Program-made: the position numbers and the translations under genes
Shown: in pieces, positions 17,341-25,077 of the stretch
Numbering within the stretch: the stretch's first letter is position 1
Layout: each line of letters starts with the position of its first letter
Source of the DNA: an uncultured Christensenellaceae bacterium
Lineage (GTDB): Bacteria > Bacillota > Clostridia > Christensenellales > CALWSW01
NCBI GenBank assembly: GCA_944384305.1
Contig: CALWSW010000006.1
Location: 1-35,423 of the forward strand
Direction: 5' to 3'
DNA: 35,423 bases
The notes under the pieces: generated by a model
What the model saw: only the letters and a program-made list of their open reading frames with translations
Told to the model about the DNA's origin: nothing
The model's database searches: none

Positions 17341-18699
17341 ATGCAAATGGACAATAACACCATTTACGCCCTGGCTACACCGCTGGGCGCAGGCGTGGCG
17401 GTCGTGCGCATCAGCGGCCCCAAGTCCGAACCCGCGCTGCGGGCGCTCTTTTCCCACCGGGGGGATTACGAGAGCCACCGGCTTTTTCACGGGAATGTCA
17501 TTTTTGACGGTGAGATCATAGACGACGCCATGGCCGTGCTGATGCGCGCGCCCAAAAGCTACACCGGCGAGGATGTGGCAGAGTTTCACATCCACGGCTC
17601 GCCGGCCGTGGCAAAAAAGCTGCTGGCTGCGCTCGCACGGCTCGGCCTGCGTCTGGCAGAACCGGGCGAATTCACGCGGCGCGCTTTTGAAAACGGCAAG
17701 CTGGACCTTTCGGCCGCCGAGGCGGTGATGGACCTTGTGAGCGCTTCGGCCGAAGAAAGCGCCAAAGCCGCGCTCGCCCAGCTCAAGGGCAGCATGTTTC
17801 TAGCGGTCACCGCTCTGCAGGACGAATTGACCGACGCCATTGCCCGCGCAGAGGCCGGCATCGACTACCCCGAAGAAGACTGGGAAAGCGATATTGCCGA
17901 TGAACTGCGCCCCGCCCTTGAAGCGATCGGCGCGCGCCTGCAGCGGCTGATCGACAGCGGCGCGCAGGGGCGCTGCCTGCGCGAGGGCCTGCGGGTAGTG
18001 CTGTGCGGCCGGCCGAACGCCGGCAAAAGCACGCTTTTAAACGCCCTGGTGGGGGAAGACCGTGCGATCGTAACCGCCGTTCCCGGCACGACCCGCGACC
18101 TCATTGAAGAGCAGGTGGACTGGAAGGGGATCCCCGTGCGGCTGATCGACACCGCCGGCCTGCGCGAAGCCACCGACGAAGTGGAACAAATCGGCGTTGG
18201 CCGCGCGCGGCAGGCCATAGAAGAAGCCGACTTGCTGCTCGCCCTGTTTGACAGTTCCCGCCCCTTGAACGACGAAGACCGTTCTGTTCTCAGCGCCGTC
18301 AGGGCGCGGCCCGCCCTTGCCGTGCTCACCAAGGGCGATCTGCCCGCCGTTTTGAGCAAAGACGAGCTCCAAGAGCTTTCGGGCCTTCCGGCCGTAACGG
18401 TCTGCGCCCGCGAAGAAGGCGGTTTGGGCGAATTGGAAGAGGCGGTCTCCCGCTTTTTTGAATCGCTCGCTCCTGCCGACCGCGAGCAGGTGGTAGTGAC
18501 CAACCGCCGGCATCTCGACGCGCTCTGCCGGGCAAAGGAAGGCGTGGAAGCCGCCCGCGCCGCCATGGAGCAATACGACCTGGACTGCGCGACCATCGAC
18601 CTGCGCCGCGCCTGGTCCGCCCTGGGGCAGATCACCGGCAGAACGGTGGATTCCGCCATCATCGACCGGATTTTTGAAAAATTCTGTTTAGGAAAGTAG
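17341..18699 (+). CDS. mnmE: tRNA modification GTPase MnmE
   Basis: MnmE (TrmE) works with MnmG to put a carboxymethylaminomethyl group on U34 of certain tRNAs. The 452-residue product is full length. The N-terminal tetrahydrofolate-binding domain opens DNNTIYALATPLGAGVAVVR. The inserted G domain shows G1 GRPNAGKS, GTTRD, G3 DTAG and TKGD in place of the usual NKxD. The C-terminus ends FCLGK, matching the C(I/V/L)GK motif with its catalytic-site Cys. ATG 17341 or ATG 17347 could be the start: AAGGAAGG is 2 bases from the first but 8 from the second. The usual neighbour mnmG does not follow; instead a solute-binding protein gene begins 13 bases on. Confidence 0.96.
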   Translation: MQMDNNTIYALATPLGAGVAVVRISGPKSEPALRALFSHRGDYESHRLFHGNVIFDGEIIDDAMAVLMRAPKSYTGEDVAEFHIHGSPAVAKKLLAALARLGLRLAEPGEFTRRAFENGKLDLSAAEAVMDLVSASAEESAKAALAQLKGSMFLAVTALQDELTDAIARAEAGIDYPEEDWESDIADELRPALEAIGARLQRLIDSGAQGRCLREGLRVVLCGRPNAGKSTLLNALVGEDRAIVTAVPGTTRDLIEEQVDWKGIPVRLIDTAGLREATDEVEQIGVGRARQAIEEADLLLALFDSSRPLNDEDRSVLSAVRARPALAVLTKGDLPAVLSKDELQELSGLPAVTVCAREEGGLGELEEAVSRFFESLAPADREQVVVTNRRHLDALCRAKEGVEAARAAMEQYDLDCATIDLRRAWSALGQITGRTVDSAIIDRIFEKFCLGK

Positions 18700-18712
18700 T
18701 TTAAAAGGAAGT

Positions 18713-19582
18713 ATGATCCAGCGAAAACTCATCAACTTTTTCCACTCGCTCAAGCGCAAACAGGTGCTGATGTTCCTGGGCGTGCTGCTGCTCCTTGTGG
18801 CAGTCATCCTCTTTTTTTCATTGCGGCCCGGGCCCGACCCCATGGAATCGGCCGAAATTGCCGCTATTTTAGACCGCGGGGTGCTGCGCGTGGGAGTAAG
18901 AAACGACATTCCCGGCTTTAGCAGCGACACGGGCGGCAGCGCGCCCGAAGGGTTTGAAGTGGAGCTGGCCGAATTGCTCGCCGAGCGGATCTTTGGCAAA
19001 GAGGGGCATTTGGAACTGACGGTGGTCAACTTCAACACCATGCCGGCCAAGCTGCGCAGCAGCCTTTTGGACTGCGCCATCGCCATCGCACAGAAGGACA
19101 TGAGCCCTTCGCTTTCGTATTCGAACGCCTATTACGACGACGCCGTGGCCATTATGGTTCGCGCCGATTCTGCGGTAACCGAGCCCCATCAGCTCGCTGG
19201 GCTGACCGTCGGCTGCATCAACCGCGACGGCACCAACCAGCGCTACACCTGCCGCAACGTCCTCAACAGCTTTGCTTCCGGCCTCAGCCCGGCGGCAAAG
19301 GTGGTGGAATATTCCGCCATTCCCGACATGATCGCCGATTTGGCCGACGGCACGATCGACGCGGTCTGCCTGGAATACGCCCTGCTCTACAGCTATTATT
19401 CGCCCGAGGGCCATCGCATCCTCTCCGAGGCGATCGGCACGATCTCTTACGCCGTCGCCCTTCCCTCGGGCAGCAGCGCCCTAGCCGAGATCGCGAACGA
19501 GCTCATCGCCGAACTGCGCGCAAGCGGCGAGCTGCAAGCCATGATGACCCGTTGGGCCCTGCAGGATTACAGCGCCTCGTAA
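18713..19582 (+). CDS. membrane-anchored family 3 solute-binding protein
   Basis: A 289-residue periplasmic-binding-protein type II domain as in amino-acid ABC transporters. A transmembrane anchor lies near residues 18-38 (VLMFLGVLLLLVAVILFFS); there is no lipobox Cys. The binding domain starts at GVLRVGVRNDIPGFS and includes GFEVELAELLAERIFG, LDCAIAIAQKDM for the first lobe and TVGCINRDGTNQ for the second. No permease or ATPase gene is next to it, so it could serve a distant transporter or act as a sensor. It begins 13 bases after mnmE. Its 3' end overlaps the end of convergent thiN by 16 bases. Confidence 0.88.
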   Translation: MIQRKLINFFHSLKRKQVLMFLGVLLLLVAVILFFSLRPGPDPMESAEIAAILDRGVLRVGVRNDIPGFSSDTGGSAPEGFEVELAELLAERIFGKEGHLELTVVNFNTMPAKLRSSLLDCAIAIAQKDMSPSLSYSNAYYDDAVAIMVRADSAVTEPHQLAGLTVGCINRDGTNQRYTCRNVLNSFASGLSPAAKVVEYSAIPDMIADLADGTIDAVCLEYALLYSYYSPEGHRILSEAIGTISYAVALPSGSSALAEIANELIAELRASGELQAMMTRWALQDYSAS

Positions 19583-20229
19583 GGCGTGATCTTTCCCAGC
19601 GCGCCCTGTTCGTCATTTTGCCAAAGGACGAGCAGGGCGCCTTTTTTGACGCTGACGCAGGCCTGCTTCCCAACGAAGCCATTGCTGACACCCAAGGGGC
19701 AGTCATACGTCATTTCCACGTCCTCTACCTCGTATTTTGCGCCAGTGATGGTCACGCCCTGCGCAACGCTCCCCATGCAGAACACCGAAAACAACCCTTT
19801 TTTGCGCAGCGGCAGATCGATCCTGCCGTTTTGCACAACGACGGCGACCCAAGCATCGTCGATCAAATACCCCTGTGCGCCGTGGGAAGCCAAGTAGGCC
19901 AGCGCCTGATAATTAGCCAATGTGTGGTCGATGCGCCCGCCGGTGCCGCCATAAACGCAAAAGATCCGCCATCCGTCCTTCAGCATCAGCCGAAGAGCGA
20001 GCATGGTGTCTGTATCGTCCTTGCGAACGGGAAAACGCAAAATATTGGGGTGCTCGGGCAGTTTTGTGACCGAATCAAAATCCCCCAGCACCAGGTCGGG
20101 CTCCAATCCGTGGGCCCGCAGCTTTTCCAGGCCGCCGTCGGCGGCGACCAGATAGTCGCCGGGCGCGCGCGTGATGGAAAGCCTGCCGACCTCCCCCGCC
20201 CCGACGATGTAGCAGATGCCTTTTTTCAT
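19567..20229 (-). CDS. thiN: thiamine pyrophosphokinase
   Basis: This enzyme transfers pyrophosphate from ATP to thiamine, giving the cofactor thiamine diphosphate. The 220-residue product has the family motifs LVAADGGLEKL, LVLGDFDSVTK, RKDDTDTMLAL and GGTGGRIDHTLAN in order, followed by the C-terminal thiamine-binding beta domain. AGGGGGAAAC precedes ATG 20229. It is monocistronic. Its last five codons overlap the solute-binding gene on the other strand, and a plus-strand terminator lies within its coding sequence. Confidence 0.93.
   Translation of the reverse strand: MKKGICYIVGAGEVGRLSITRAPGDYLVAADGGLEKLRAHGLEPDLVLGDFDSVTKLPEHPNILRFPVRKDDTDTMLALRLMLKDGWRIFCVYGGTGGRIDHTLANYQALAYLASHGAQGYLIDDAWVAVVVQNGRIDLPLRKKGLFSVFCMGSVAQGVTITGAKYEVEDVEMTYDCPLGVSNGFVGKQACVSVKKGALLVLWQNDEQGALGKITPYEAL
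19601..19647 (+). terminator. terminator of the mnmE/solute-binding block, inside thiN
   Basis: A 14-base stem with one G-U pair (19601-19614 with 19627-19640), 12-base loop, then CTTTTTT on the plus strand. It lies wholly in the coding sequence of the convergent thiN gene. Confidence 0.85.
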
Positions 20230-20277
20230 GTTTCCCCCTGTTAAAAGCTGCTGGCGCAGCTTGGTTCGTTACGCCCT

Positions 20278-20283
20278 ATTATA
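20278..20283 (-). promoter_or_regulatory. candidate -10 box for thiN
   Basis: A perfect TATAAT on the minus strand about 50 bases before thiN. The -35 (TTTTCG at 17 bases) is weak. No thiamine riboswitch was seen in the short leader. Confidence 0.5.
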
Positions 20284-20327
20284 GCGCCAAAGGCAGCGTT
20301 CGAAAAGCCAGCGCCGTTTGGCAATGG

Positions 20328-20355
20328 CAAAGCCCTCCCTGGCGGAAGGGCTTTG
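20328..20355. terminator. hairpin after the PHP gene
   Basis: CAAAGCCCT (20328-20336) pairs with AGGGCTTTG (20347-20355), extended by two more pairs. The T-rich side is on the plus strand; on the minus strand, where the PHP gene ends, the U-tract is poor. Confidence 0.45.
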
Positions 20356-20387
20356 TTCTTTTCTTTGGCGAACAGTCACAATCCAGC

Positions 20388-21392
20388 TTAAAATCCGGCG
20401 TAATCGGTAACGAACTCGTTGATGTCCCTGCCGCCCGTGATTTTAAGGTACAGCTTGCGAAACTGCGGCACGGCAAAAAATTCCGACATGGTCAGGCCGG
20501 TCTCGCCCAGTTCGCGGGGATTTTTGACCCCCTTCTTGGCGTCAGCATGGTAGTCCGACCCACCCGAGAGGAAAAGCCTGCCGTTGGTAAAACGTTTGAC
20601 ATCCTCCCAGATCTGTTCGCGGGGGCGGGTGTCTTTGCAGCTGGTCTTGTCGTAAGTGTAGCGGCACTCAATGCCGTCTAAGCCGGCGTCAATGAGGGTG
20701 TTGATGTAGTCTTTCCGGGTCATGGGCGTGCCGTTGAAATCCACCTGCGTATCGATGAGCCAGGGGTGCGCCAGAATGGCGATGCCCCCCGCGCGGTGGA
20801 TGGCTTCCACAATGTGCGCGCCGGCCGGCTTTTCGCGCTCGACCGAAAGGTAGGGGTCTTCGCGCACCATCAGCTTGGCGCTCTTCCAGTCGGGCGTATA
20901 GCCCTTGGCAGCCATCATGTCGAAAATGCGCTTTTTCTGCAGCTCGAACCAGGTGATCTTCTTGCCGTTCTTGGTCAGCAGCTCATCTGGGTCGATGGGG
21001 TAGCCGCGTTCGTTGAGGCGGCGGATGGTCTCTTCGTAGGCTTTGGCTTTGCTCAGGGAGATCTCGTAGGCCTCGTTTTTCATGATGTCGCCGTCCCAGT
21101 CGCAGCCAAGGCCGACGATGTGCACGTCCTGCACAGTGGTTTCGCAGGAAAACTCAATGCCCCGAATGATGATCAGCCCGCGGTGCAGGCCGTAATTGAC
21201 GATCTCGCACTCCTCGCCGCTGCCCTTCATAACGGTAGCGGGCGGCAGCACGTCGTGGTCGGTGATGGCGATGACCCGCAATCCGCGCGAAACGGCATTT
21301 TCGACCAGTTCGTAGGGCATGTCGTTCCCGTCGCTGAGCACGGTGTGGGTGTGCAGGTCCACGGGGTATTTGGCAAGGTTGGTGGCGGGCAT
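20388..21392 (-). CDS. PHP-domain phosphoesterase
   Basis: A 334-residue metal-dependent phosphoesterase of the PHP family. The metal-binding pattern is complete: DLHTHTVLSDG, ITDHD, GIEFSC, AHPW and GGSDYHAD. An insert after the fourth strand (about residues 110-190) holds the helical region with WFELQKKRIFDMMAAKGY. Relatives cleave nucleoside bisphosphates or cyclic phosphates; this longer variant cannot be assigned. It lies 26 bases after the class II aldolase gene, and both follow a GntR regulator. That suggests a small phosphorylated-sugar or nucleotide-sugar pathway, which is inference. Confidence 0.88.
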   Translation of the reverse strand: MPATNLAKYPVDLHTHTVLSDGNDMPYELVENAVSRGLRVIAITDHDVLPPATVMKGSGEECEIVNYGLHRGLIIIRGIEFSCETTVQDVHIVGLGCDWDGDIMKNEAYEISLSKAKAYEETIRRLNERGYPIDPDELLTKNGKKITWFELQKKRIFDMMAAKGYTPDWKSAKLMVREDPYLSVEREKPAGAHIVEAIHRAGGIAILAHPWLIDTQVDFNGTPMTRKDYINTLIDAGLDGIECRYTYDKTSCKDTRPREQIWEDVKRFTNGRLFLSGGSDYHADAKKGVKNPRELGETGLTMSEFFAVPQFRKLYLKITGGRDINEFVTDYAGF

Positions 21393-21418
21393 GGCGCGCT
21401 CCTCCTTTCGCGGTCGGT

Positions 21419-22261
21419 TCAGTCAAGCGGCAGGGTCTCGCCAGCAAAGACCCGCATGTGGCGCTCCATCAGTTCCGAGCAGGCCTTTTCCACCGCCTCG
21501 TCGAACTTGACGGGGGCGATCTTGGCATTCTCCAGCTGCCTGCGGCTCTCTCCCAAGTAGATGTTTTTCAGGGCTGTGCTGATGTTGATCTTTGCGGCGC
21601 CCAGGGCGATCAGCTTGTGGAATGCCTCGACCGAAAGGCCGGTGCCGCCGTGCACGACCAACGGCGTCTGCTCCTTGCCAATGCGCTCTACCAATTCGTA
21701 GTTGAGTACCGGCGTGCCGGTATACACGCCGTGCGCCGTGCCGATGGAAGGTGCAATGGCATCGACTCCCGTTTTTTCTATGAAGTCCATGGTGTCTTCA
21801 AAAGTTGCGGGGTGCGCGTTTTCGTGGGCAATGTCGTCTTCCACACCGCTGATGACCCCTACTTCCCCTTCCACAGCGACCTGCCGGGCGTGAGCATATT
21901 CTACCATGGCGCGGGTCTTTTCGATGTTCTCTTCCATGGGCAGCGCCGAAAAGTCCATCATCACCGAATCCCACCCGGCGTCCACGCAGGCTTTGGCAAG
22001 TGCGGTGTCGGTGCAGTGGTCCAAATGGATGGCCACGCGCACGCTGCGGCCCTTGCGCAGGCCGTCGAGCATAGCGAACATCTGCTCTACGCCGTAGCGG
22101 CGCACCGTACCGGTCGAAGGCTGTACGATAACGTCCCGCCCGGCGCGTTCCGCGGCGTCCATCACAGCTTTTGCGGTGTTGTAGTTCAAAATGTTGATCG
22201 AGGCGGCGGCTTTCTTTTCTGCCTTAGCATCCAATAAAACAGAGACGAATAAGTTTTTCAT
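21419..22261 (-). CDS. class II fructose-bisphosphate/ketose-phosphate aldolase
   Basis: A zinc-dependent aldolase of 280 residues, in the Fba/GatY/KbaY/IolJ family. The active site is seen in AIHLDHCTD (catalytic Asp81, zinc His82), VEGEVG, SIGTAHGVYTG and VVHGGTGL (further zinc His), and KINISTAL for phosphate binding. The natural substrate (fructose-1,6-bisphosphate, tagatose-bisphosphate or another ketose phosphate) is not certain. Its neighbours are a PHP phosphoesterase and a GntR regulator rather than glycolysis genes, which points to a dedicated sugar-phosphate route. AAAGGAGGG precedes ATG 22261. Confidence 0.9.
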   Translation of the reverse strand: MKNLFVSVLLDAKAEKKAAASINILNYNTAKAVMDAAERAGRDVIVQPSTGTVRRYGVEQMFAMLDGLRKGRSVRVAIHLDHCTDTALAKACVDAGWDSVMMDFSALPMEENIEKTRAMVEYAHARQVAVEGEVGVISGVEDDIAHENAHPATFEDTMDFIEKTGVDAIAPSIGTAHGVYTGTPVLNYELVERIGKEQTPLVVHGGTGLSVEAFHKLIALGAAKINISTALKNIYLGESRRQLENAKIAPVKFDEAVEKACSELMERHMRVFAGETLPLD

Positions 22262-22337
22262 GGCAAGACCCTCCTTTTTTGCAAAACCGGGAGTGACGAA
22301 GTAGTGAAACGATCGTGTTCTGCCGTGTTAGTTCATG

Positions 22338-22345
22338 TGTATACA
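22338..22345. promoter_or_regulatory. possible GntR half-site before the aldolase gene
   Basis: The palindrome TGTATACA lies in CTTGTATACACATG (minus strand), which shares CTTGTATA with the operator in front of gntR. It is about 80 bases before the aldolase start. No clear promoter was found next to it. Confidence 0.45.
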
Positions 22346-22357
22346 AGCTGTGGTGCA

Positions 22358-22387
22358 AATAGAGGGAACCGGTTGGGATTCCCTATT
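22358..22387 (-). terminator. weak hairpin after gntR
   Basis: AATAGGGAA pairs with TTCCCTCTATT (one bulge) just past the gntR stop. The U-tract is poor, so partial read-through to the aldolase and PHP genes is likely. Confidence 0.4.
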
Positions 22388-22398
22388 CTATGTGCGCC

Positions 22399-23124
22399 TC
22401 AGGCCTCGTATTCAAAGTGGAGCTTTACTTTGTCGCCGCGGAAGAGCACCTTGGCGTACTCAAAAATGCGGCCGTCCGCGTCTTTGTTGACGTCTTCCAG
22501 GTAAAGGAGCGGGTATCCGCGCTCGATCCCCAGCAATTCAGCTTCTTCCACCTTAGCTGGCACCGATTCGAGCGATTCAGAGACCGCCGCAGATTTAAAG
22601 CCGAATTGCTGCTCGATCACCGAGCAGAGCTGCTCTTTTTCCAAATCGGCCTCGCCCAGCGAAGGGCAGAGCGCGCAGGGCAGGTAAGAACGATGGACGC
22701 TGATCGCCTCCTCACCGGTAAAGCGCACCCTCTCAATGTAAATGACATTTTCGCCCGGCTGGATGCCCAGCATGGCGGCGACATGCACCGTGGCAGGAAT
22801 GATCTCTTTTTTGACGAGCTTGGTACGGATCTCGTACCCCATCTGCTCCAGCTGTTCGCGAACGCCCATGTAGGCCGGCGAGCGTGTGGCGATCTTGGGC
22901 TGAGATACAAAGGTACCCTTGCCCTGCACGCGGTAAAGCAGCCCTTCCTTGACCAGCAAGGTAATGACCGAGCGCACCGTCATGCGGCTGAGCCCATAGG
23001 TTTTGGAAAGCTCGTTTTCCGAAGGAATGGCGTGGTTGACCTCCCACTCGCCGTTGACGATCGAGGCGCGAAGGATATCTTCCAACTGCGCGTAAAGCGG
23101 TTTGGGGTTGTTTCTGTCGAGCAT
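22399..23124 (-). CDS. GntR-family regulator with UTRA ligand domain
   Basis: A 241-residue repressor of the HutC/GntR group. Residues 8-75 form the winged helix-turn-helix (KPLYAQLEDILRASI, then SENELSKTYGLSRMTVRSVI and GKGTFVSQP). Residues 95-238 form the UTRA ligand domain (VIYIERVRFTGEEAISVHRS), which usually senses a phosphorylated sugar. ATG 23124 is chosen because AGGGAGGAATTC precedes it and LDRNNPKPLYAQL is a normal family opening; an upstream in-frame extension is not supported. The gene has its own promoter with an operator-like palindrome at the start site, so it probably represses itself and the aldolase-PHP pair. Confidence 0.92.
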   Translation of the reverse strand: MLDRNNPKPLYAQLEDILRASIVNGEWEVNHAIPSENELSKTYGLSRMTVRSVITLLVKEGLLYRVQGKGTFVSQPKIATRSPAYMGVREQLEQMGYEIRTKLVKKEIIPATVHVAAMLGIQPGENVIYIERVRFTGEEAISVHRSYLPCALCPSLGEADLEKEQLCSVIEQQFGFKSAAVSESLESVPAKVEEAELLGIERGYPLLYLEDVNKDADGRIFEYAKVLFRGDKVKLHFEYEA

Positions 23125-23255
23125 GAATTCCTCCCTGCAACGGACCCATGACCTGTAATTCTCTGCGTGATACGGGAAGACAGCTGACATCCGGCCGGCG
23201 CCGCCCACAGCGGGCAAACGCCCTGCAGAAATGGTACCACGTCACTCTGGAACTT

Positions 23256-23275
23256 GTATATTGTATACCTGTATA
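23256..23275. promoter_or_regulatory. operator-like overlapping palindromes at the gntR start site
   Basis: GTATATTGTATAC (23256-23268) and TATACCTGTATA (23264-23275) are two overlapping perfect inverted repeats. They lie just downstream of the -10 box, where a repressor would block the start. GntR/HutC regulators favour TATAC-type half-sites. Confidence 0.65.
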
Positions 23276-23278
23276 TAT

Positions 23279-23307
23279 AAGATAATATATCACACGATAT
23301 TTGTCAA
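23279..23307 (-). promoter_or_regulatory. promoter of gntR
   Basis: TTGACA (23302-23307) and TATCTT (23279-23284) on the minus strand with a 17-base spacer, followed by the palindromic operator. The region 23125-23438 otherwise holds only this promoter, the operator and the SDR terminator. Confidence 0.85.
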
Positions 23308-23392
23308 GTAATTTAGCCCGTGTTATCGAAAAATTCACGCAAAATTTCTGTGCAGGACTTTCACCAGCCCTTTTTGCCTAAAACAATACAGG

Positions 23393-23420
23393 AAAGGCGC
23401 GGCAAAGCACCGCGCCTTTT
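23393..23420. terminator. terminator after the SDR gene
   Basis: A perfect 10-base stem (23393-23402 with 23410-23419), 7-base loop. The U-tract is TTTCCTG on the minus strand and TTTTTT on the plus strand, so it is better on the plus strand but sits correctly for the SDR gene. Confidence 0.7.
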
Positions 23421-23438
23421 TTGCACACAAAAAGCCTC

Positions 23439-24227
23439 TTACAGCAGCCTGCCGCCGGTCAGATCGACCATTGCACCAATGCAGAAGGCGGATTTTTCCG
23501 AAGCGAGCATGGCGCACATGTACCCCATGTCGATCGGCATTGCAATGCGGCCGATGGGCGAACGCCGGTTGACGACCTCCATCCGCTTTGCATAAGCTTC
23601 GGGGTCGCGCTTTTCCTCGGCCTCCTGGAATTGATTTTTGACGAACCCCGGCAAAATGCCATTGACGTGGATGCCGTACTTGGTGACTTCTGCCGCAAGC
23701 GATTTGGTAAAGCCCATGCCGCCGGCCTTAGAGGTGACGTAATGGGTCTGCCCAGGCGAAGTGGAGGAAATAGACGCTTTGGACAGCACGTTGATGATGT
23801 GCGCGCCGCCGTACCCGCGGGCAAGGACGTGGCGCACCATTTCCCGGCACATCAAAAACATGCTAGAGGTGTTGTTGCGCACCATGGTCTCGTAATATTC
23901 CAGGGTCATATCCTTGATCTCAACGGTCGCTTCCTGCACCATCCCGGCGTTATTGACCAGCACATCGACAGCGCCGAACCTGTTGAGCGCTGCTTCGAAC
24001 ACGCTGTGGGCATCCTCTTCCCTGCTCACGTCGCCGCGCACGGCGAGCACGGCGCTTGCGCCCTTTTCCATGAGCGACTGCGCAAAAGCTTCTGCGCCGG
24101 CCGCATCGGAACGGTAGTTGACCACCACGTTCGCGCCTTCCTCAGCAAAAGCAGTGCAAATACCGGAGCCGATCCCTTTTGAGCCGCCGGTGACGATAAC
24201 GGTTTTTCCCTTCAAGCCAAGATCCAT
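23439..24227 (-). CDS. short-chain dehydrogenase/reductase
   Basis: A 262-residue classical SDR. The cofactor motif TGGSKGIGSG is at residues 14-23, NNAG lies near residue 93, and the catalytic segment reads SISSTSPGQTHYVTSKAGG with the YxxxK pair. Arg in VVNYRSD after the second strand suggests NADP(H). The family covers FabG-like and sugar-alcohol dehydrogenases; the substrate is not set here. The last residues (DLTGGRLL) match the usual family end. AGGAGGAACCC precedes ATG 24227. It has terminators on both sides and appears to be a single-gene unit. Confidence 0.9.
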   Translation of the reverse strand: MDLGLKGKTVIVTGGSKGIGSGICTAFAEEGANVVVNYRSDAAGAEAFAQSLMEKGASAVLAVRGDVSREEDAHSVFEAALNRFGAVDVLVNNAGMVQEATVEIKDMTLEYYETMVRNNTSSMFLMCREMVRHVLARGYGGAHIINVLSKASISSTSPGQTHYVTSKAGGMGFTKSLAAEVTKYGIHVNGILPGFVKNQFQEAEEKRDPEAYAKRMEVVNRRSPIGRIAMPIDMGYMCAMLASEKSAFCIGAMVDLTGGRLL

Positions 24228-24262
24228 GGGTTCCTCCTAAAAAATATAAATAGAACGAAAGG

Positions 24263-24286
24263 TAAAACCGCGGCACAGGGCCGCGG
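24263..24286 (-). terminator. terminator after the cyclophilin gene
   Basis: CCGCGGC/GCCGCGG perfect 7-base stem (24268-24274 with 24280-24286), 5-base loop, then TTTTACC on the minus strand. Confidence 0.75.
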
Positions 24287-24304
24287 GTATACACGGGCAT
24301 GGGT

Positions 24305-24877
24305 TCAAGCGCCTTCCACCGTCACCTTTTTGATGCGGCAGGGCGAAAGAGGCATATCGACGTTCCCCTGGTGCACATAAACGACGTTGCCGTTCCCGTC
24401 GCGCAGGTTGTTGATATCCTTGCCCGCCATGGCTTCGCTCCTAGGGGTGCGGGAATTCACGATCTCGTCCACGGTCTTCAGACTTTCTTCATCGGTCACT
24501 TTCCCAAAAGCCGCGTAGGCGCCGTCAAGATGCGGCGCATCATCCGTCATGATGAAAAACTGGCTGCCGGCCGAATTGGGGTCGCCCGCGCGCGCCATGG
24601 AAAGAACGCCGCGCGTGTGCTTTAAAGGATTTTCGAAGCCGTTCTGCTTGAATTCGCCAAAAATCGTGTAGCCGGGGCCGCCCGTCCCGTCCCCCTTGGG
24701 GCAGCCGCCCTGGATCATAAAGCCCTTGATGACGCGGTGAAAAGTCAGCCCGTCGTAAAAGCCTTTTTTGACGAGGTCGATGAAATTGGCAGCGCTCTTA
24801 GGCGCGATCTCGGGGTAAAGCTCGGCGCGAATGACGCCGCCGTTTTCCATTTCGATCGTAACGATGGGATGCTCCAT
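24305..24877 (-). CDS. peptidyl-prolyl cis-trans isomerase, cyclophilin type
   Basis: A 190-residue cytoplasmic foldase that speeds proline isomerisation. The cyclophilin signature is visible: TFHRVIKGFMIQGG with the catalytic Arg48, GSQFFIMT, and HLDGAYAAFGKV. There is no signal peptide. The C-terminal 40 residues (after NSRTPRSEAMAG) extend past the usual core and carry no known motif. AAAGGAG precedes ATG 24877. A minus-strand TATAAT lies some 50 bases upstream, so it is probably a single-gene unit. Confidence 0.94.
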   Translation of the reverse strand: MEHPIVTIEMENGGVIRAELYPEIAPKSAANFIDLVKKGFYDGLTFHRVIKGFMIQGGCPKGDGTGGPGYTIFGEFKQNGFENPLKHTRGVLSMARAGDPNSAGSQFFIMTDDAPHLDGAYAAFGKVTDEESLKTVDEIVNSRTPRSEAMAGKDINNLRDGNGNVVYVHQGNVDMPLSPCRIKKVTVEGA

Positions 24878-24927
24878 AAAAAATTCTCCTTTGTTTAACA
24901 GGCGCTCGCCTGTGAAGTGCTGGGTCT

Positions 24928-24933
24928 ATTATA
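24928..24933 (-). promoter_or_regulatory. candidate -10 box for the cyclophilin gene
   Basis: A perfect TATAAT on the minus strand, with no good -35 at 16-18 bases. Moderate support only. Confidence 0.45.
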
Positions 24934-25001
24934 GCGCGCTTTTGCCCGATCCGCCACCGCTTTCCTGCGCCTTCGCTTTCTCCCTGCACAGCGCAGAAGA
25001 A

Positions 25002-25045
25002 AACGCCCGGCAGAACGGGCGCTCTTTTCCCTTCTGCCGGGCGTT
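25002..25045 (-). terminator. terminator after the PepSY-repeat gene
   Basis: A perfect 14-base stem (25002-25015 with 25032-25045), 16-base loop, then TTCTTCTG on the minus strand. Confidence 0.85.
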
Positions 25046-25077
25046 CGGGTTATACTGTTATCTGCTTTTTCAGCCGG

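Noticed and set aside
20230-20283. Thiamine riboswitch before thiN
   Set aside because: The leader is only about 45 bases and lacks the CTGAGA and ACCTGA-type core.
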